Source of the DNA: Lasiosphaeris hirsuta
Taxonomy: Eukaryota > Ascomycota > Sordariomycetes > Sordariales > Lasiosphaeriaceae
Assembly: GCA_030549175.1 (NCBI GenBank)
Contig: JAUKUA010000005.1
Coordinates: 1,860,001 to 1,924,000 of the forward strand
Length of the DNA: 64,000 bases
Direction: 5' to 3'
Under the pieces are notes generated by a model. It made no database searches, was not told where the DNA came from, and saw only the letters and a list, made by a program, of their open reading frames with translations. Positions 60,224-64,000 of this stretch are shown in pieces (positions within the stretch are counted from its first letter, which is position 1; every line of letters begins with the position of its first letter). Both the position numbers and the translations under genes were made by a program.

Positions 60224-62002
60224 TTAGGCGCCCATCGTTGTTTCCACCTTGACCATTTGCGTAGGCGGGGCGTTCGTCATTTCGCTATCACCTTCAGGGA
60301 TTCGTGACAGTCCTCCCATCCCGTGCGACATCGCCTTAGCAAGCTGATTCTGGTGGATCCGCAACTTCTCCGTTAATCTCACCACAGTTAGGTACTCGTG
60401 GTGATCCACAAATCCACTTGCGTTCTGGATGAATGACAACAAAGTATCAGCGGCTCGACGTGCGTCTTCTTGGGTCGGGGAGTTTGGTGATGACCCAACA
60501 GCGCTGGCGGCCGGCGTTGTCGACGATCTCCCGGCTATGCTGCCGTTGCTGTTGCTGTGCCGTAGCTGTGGTGATGTAACAGTGTGATCCAGGTTGAAAT
60601 GAGGTCCATTTACTTCGTTTGATGGTGACTCGAGGGCCGACGATGACGCGGTAGACGAAACGTGGTACTTGGGCGTGAGGGGTTCCGTTGACTGAGGCTG
60701 ATTCATGTACTCTAGATCCAGAGTCGGAAATGTTTGGCTTCGTGGTCGTTGAAAGTTGGACCCGGGTCCTCCCGGGTGAGGAATGTGTCTGCTTTGATCG
60801 GCTGAGAGAAAAGCTCCCACGTTAGGATCCGGAGAAAAGTTAAAAGAGGCTGTCGGACTTAACGCACTCCCGGAAAAGGACGAGGCTGCTGTGTCAGTGA
60901 AGGCACTCGACAAGGATGTGGTGCTCTGCGAGTTAGAATGCTTGTAGGCACCGGGTCCAGAGGTGAATTCCATGAAGTTGTTGATGCTCTCCTTCTCCTC
61001 GTCGCTCCTGTTTGCCGACAGGGGCGACGGGGACAAGTGTCCAGATGGCGAGGCCGGGGAAATGGCACTTGAAGGCTGCGAGGCGGTCAGCGACGGCGAG
61101 CCCCGGGCACTGTCGGGAATGTTGGTTTCCGAAGCGCGGCGCATCAGCTTTCCTTGGCCAATACCATGCTTGAGCATGAATTTGTCGAGCCACGCTGAAC
61201 TGTTAGTCTTGCCGTAATTGTCGGCAGCACTGCCCAGAGAAAAGAGGCGCGCTTTCTCTTTGAGGTCGTCGCCTGTTACGGCGATGCCCGTCTTTTGGGC
61301 ATTCCTCAGGTAGTTCGTTAGGGCCTTTTCGATGTCTACGCCTTTTCCTTTCGTGCGTTTGATCGGGGAGCTGCTCCTGTCCTCCTGGCCTAGATACTTC
61401 TCCTTGTGGCGCAAAACCTTGGATACGGTGCTGCCAAATGCGTTAGACCAGGGAATAATGATATAGATCCCATCATAGCCTTACCTTCTTTCAACGCCGA
61501 ATCGCGCCCCAATATCGGTTTGTTTGACACCGGGGTGGTCCTCGGCATACTGGCACATGGCCCGGCGATCCTCGTCAGTCAGCGTTTTCCTTGGCTGCGA
61601 AGTAGTCTGGATTGCGGGCAGCTTGGATGCTTTCAAAGGCGCGGTTACGGGAGGGATAGCAACTGGCGGAGCGGAGTGAGGGCCGCCGAAGCTATTTGGG
61701 TTCGTCAACATGCTAGGCCAAGTCGCATGAGGAGGCATCATGAGCATGGGCAGCTGCGTGTGTGTAGCCTGAGATTGTGGTATTGACTGTGGTGGGGGTG
61801 GAGGAGGCATCCTGCCCAACGACTCGGAAGGCAGTCCATGAGTGATTGGCGGTATGTAGCTGTAAGTAGCTCCATAGTCAGGCATCGTCGTCTGGTGGTG
61901 ATACGAGTTCATGTCTACCCAACTGTCGTTTCCGTACGTGTTGTCGTGGGCAAGGTGATTCTCCTGGTCCATGGCCGTCGAGCCGATGATGTGGTTATGC
62001 AT
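60224..62002 (-). CDS. CENP-B-type helix-turn-helix DNA-binding protein
   Basis: Probable nuclear DNA-binding protein. Exons in transcript order are 62002-61485 and 61430-60224, giving 574 residues. After a Pro/His-rich N-terminus comes a CENP-B N-terminal-like HTH (LTDEDRRAMCQYAEDHPG...TDIGARFGVERS-TVSKVLRHKEKYL) whose recognition helix is split by the 54-nt intron (donor GTAAGG). A second Tc5/CENP-B-type HTH follows (VDIEKALTNYLRNAQKTG...SAWLDKFMLKHGIGQGKL). The remaining 400 residues are Ser/Pro/Asn-rich, with a last predicted helix (EYLTVVRLTEKLRIHQNQLAKAM). No DDE-type transposase domain is present, so this is a stand-alone DNA-binding protein, of the kind related to fission yeast Abp1. 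The start is uncertain: an upstream exon or the later Met in MDQENHL are possible. Confidence 0.82.
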
Positions 62003-63141
62003 ACTGGGCTGACAGAAGGCCTCGTCTGGTTGAGACGAGACCGAGGCAACGGCGTGGGTAGAGGAGTCAGAACGGAAAGCACTGGCCAGCGCGGCGGGGT
62101 GGTGAGGTCGTCCGCAGGGAGTGGGCGTTGTCGCTTTGCGCCGGAGCCACTATGTCGGGGGGCCGTAGCTCGAGTGTCTGGCAGTAGCTCTGTGGGGATC
62201 AGCCCGTCAGGAATGGAATGTGCAATATTTCATACACACTTAGGAGACGGCATGCATGATATGCTGGGCTAATTGGTTCCTGAATCGGGGCATGCAGCGG
62301 TCTGGCCGTCGGCGAGGGAGGTCGTGCTGTAGTAGGTGTGTAAGTCTTGGAAGCCCGGATGCTGCGTTGCACTGGGGGGCTGCAGCAGCGTTGGGGGGTG
62401 GTCGCCTCGGCAGGTCTCCCTCGAGAAGCGCGGGTCGAGGAGTGCAGGCCCGGGACTAGATGGAAGACAGCGCAAGAGCGCCTCCCAGGAAAGATAACCG
62501 TAGCCGCCTTTGTCGACGGGACTGGTTCCCCCTTTCCCGGTAAAAGTACCACACACAAAGTGAGCTGGTGACTTTTCGGTCAGTCTCAGCGTGCGGACGC
62601 AGCAGTAGAAGAGCTACCAACGGGTCTCCTCGACGGGAGACGGCGAGGTTGCTAGGGCGTGGTGCTGACAGGGTGTTGGTGTTGCTGGCGCTCTTGGGCT
62701 CTGGCGGTTGCCCTTTGTGCGGAGGGTCCCCGAAGCTCGCTGAAGGATGGACGGGTCGTCGATGGAGACATAGAACGAGCCAGAGAGGAAGTGGCTTGGT
62801 GTCGACGACGCTTGAACAATGGAAAGAGCCCAATAATGGTCCGGAGCACACAGCAGCATCCGCAGCAGCAAACAAGTAGAGATCTACCAGTAGGGCGACA
62901 GTCGGCTGCAGAGCAGGCGCCGCAATGCACTCGAACGGGACCTCTGCTGGGAGCTGGGTCGAGATAAGTCGACGCACAGAGGAGCAGGCATGTGGTGGAG
63001 GGCCACGCTCGGGCTACATGTACTGTTATGTAGGTTAAGTAGGCCGCAGGATGTTTGTATGTCCCGGGCAGGGGTCCTGGGAGTGTAGGGAGACTGTATT
63101 GGGAGACTGGAGTGAAGGGGGGTGTGTGTGGATGGAGGACT

Positions 63142-63173
63142 GGGTAGGGGGGAGACCGGGGGGGAGCTGGGGG
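63142..63173 (+). other. G-quadruplex-type motif
   Basis: Four G runs of 3, 6, 7 and 5 bases separated by 2, 5 and 4 bases satisfy the G3+N1-7 pattern on the plus strand, which is the non-transcribed direction for the gene to the left. Folding in vivo is not shown. Confidence 0.55.
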
Positions 63174-63470
63174 AGACTCGAAAAAGGATAAGACGCGAAG
63201 AGGGCGAGACAGGGACAGGTACCGACGACGGCAGCGGATAGCTCAGAATGGAAGACCTGAGAGAAAGAAGGCAACCTCGAGGCAGAAAGACAGACGCTGA
63301 GAGAGAGGAAGGCCTGTGGGCCCAGATAGAGGGCCCATGGCGGAGGGGGGGAGGGACGGGTGAATTGATGGAGTGGTCTGGTCGGCCTTTGGCGAGCCCT
63401 GGCAGGCCCTACCTGGCACAGTTCTGGGGTTGGCTCTGGGCGGCCAAAGAGAGGAAGGGCCAAAGAGGGC

Positions 63471-63506
63471 AGGGCTGGCGAGGGCTGGCGAGGGCTGGCG
63501 AGGGCT
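63471..63506 (+). repeat. 10-bp tandem repeat, about 3.6 units
   Basis: AGGGCTGGCG repeated three times plus a partial fourth copy. Non-coding. Confidence 0.85.
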
Positions 63507-63774
63507 TGACGACGGGGATAATGCACCATGGCTGGCGTCGAGGAGCGACAAGTCTCGATGTACTCAAGTACCCCCGTCTCCCCCGTCTCTCTCCCCCAGG
63601 TCAGGAAATCGACCAGGGCAGCTCAAGGACAGACATGGGGCAGACAAGGGCGGGCGAGCAAAAAAGCAAGATTTGAGCTTGGCAGTGGGAATCGGGTTTG
63701 GAGACGAGAGGATTTGACTGAACCTGGGCTCCTGGGCTGACGGACAGGAAAACGTGCGAACGTGCCCCAGGTAG

Positions 63775-63803
63775 GTGCGGACGTGCGGACGTGCGGACGT
63801 GCG
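63775..63803 (+). repeat. 8-bp tandem repeat, three units plus partial
   Basis: GTGCGGAC repeated three times followed by GTGCG. Non-coding. Confidence 0.85.
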
Positions 63804-64000
63804 CCTCCCCTCCATTCCCTCTTTGCAGGTTTGCGGGTTGAGCGGGTTGCGGTGAGCCCAGGTGCAAGAGCGACCAGAGCCGTGGCCATGTGCTGCCCTG
63901 GAAGGCAAGCACCGTTCCAAGCGTGGCCCTCCCTCCGAGAGTCCCAAGGGTCGCATGGCAAGTGGCAGCATGCGGAATGCGGCATCGTGGGTGGCAGTTG

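Larger units (their letters stand above)
62003..64000. other. Upstream region of the CENP-B-type gene, repeat-rich
   Basis: 2 kb without a supported gene. From about 63050 the plus strand is very G-rich, with a G-quadruplex-type motif and two short tandem repeats. It probably holds the promoter and leader of the minus-strand gene. Confidence 0.55.

Overview
The window is nuclear DNA of a filamentous ascomycete, most likely a Sordariomycete. Evidence: intron-containing genes with short introns (mostly 50-85 nt), GTRNGT-type donors, (G)CTRAC branch points 8-45 nt before the acceptor, moderately high GC, and proteins that read as ascomycete housekeeping proteins (Mmm1, Mss51, Rse1, Ale1, Rce1, Thi6, fungal GH30). 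There is no operon logic, plasmid, CRISPR array, rRNA or tRNA that I could see. Exon structures were worked out by eye from splice signals, reading phase and family similarity; there is no transcript evidence.

Layout. 1-991: 3' part of a Golgi GDP-mannose transporter (+). 1867-3028: Rce1 CAAX protease (-). 6143-9050: Ser-rich two-TM membrane protein (+) behind a 3.1 kb non-coding stretch. 10199-12137: lysophospholipid acyltransferase Ale1 (-). 13094-14439: ERMES subunit Mmm1 (-), divergent from Vps45 (15014-16848, +). 17023-18719: glutathione synthetase (-). 20091-26645: a 2,160-residue SAM/ARID/Snf2 chromatin ATPase (+). 27875-29788: 5-aminolevulinate synthase (+). 31192-33812: Zn2Cys6 transcription factor (+), followed by a secreted GH30 glycoside hydrolase (34940-36500, +). 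36921-38676: bifunctional thiamine enzyme Thi6 (+). 39059-39882: isochorismatase-fold hydrolase (+). 40153-42114: conserved fungal protein of unknown role (-). 43692-44718: Iah1-type GDSL esterase (-). 46086-47117: intracellular zinc-finger/LysM protein (+). 47350-51392: SF3b subunit Rse1 (-), sharing a 301 bp promoter with Mss51 (51694-53320, +). 54209-58409: PXA-domain protein (+) interrupted by a 1.83 kb intron. 60224-62002: CENP-B-type DNA-binding protein (-). 62003-64000: non-coding upstream DNA rich in short tandem repeats.

The genes do not form one pathway. They cover secretory and vesicle traffic (Vrg4, Vps45, PXA), ER membrane enzymes (Rce1, Ale1), mitochondria (Mmm1, ALAS, Mss51), small-molecule metabolism (Gsh2, Thi6), nuclear functions (Snf2, Rse1, CENP-B-like, Zn2Cys6) and plant cell-wall degradation (GH30). 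The only pair that looks like a local functional unit is the Zn2Cys6 factor next to the GH30 gene. The most unusual signals lie at the RNA level: a hidden C-terminal exon in the Snf2 gene, a 1.83 kb intron in the PXA gene, two probable GC-AG introns, several GTC donors, introns whose retention gives alternative proteins, and perfect hairpins at the GSH2 start and before the GH30 3' splice site.
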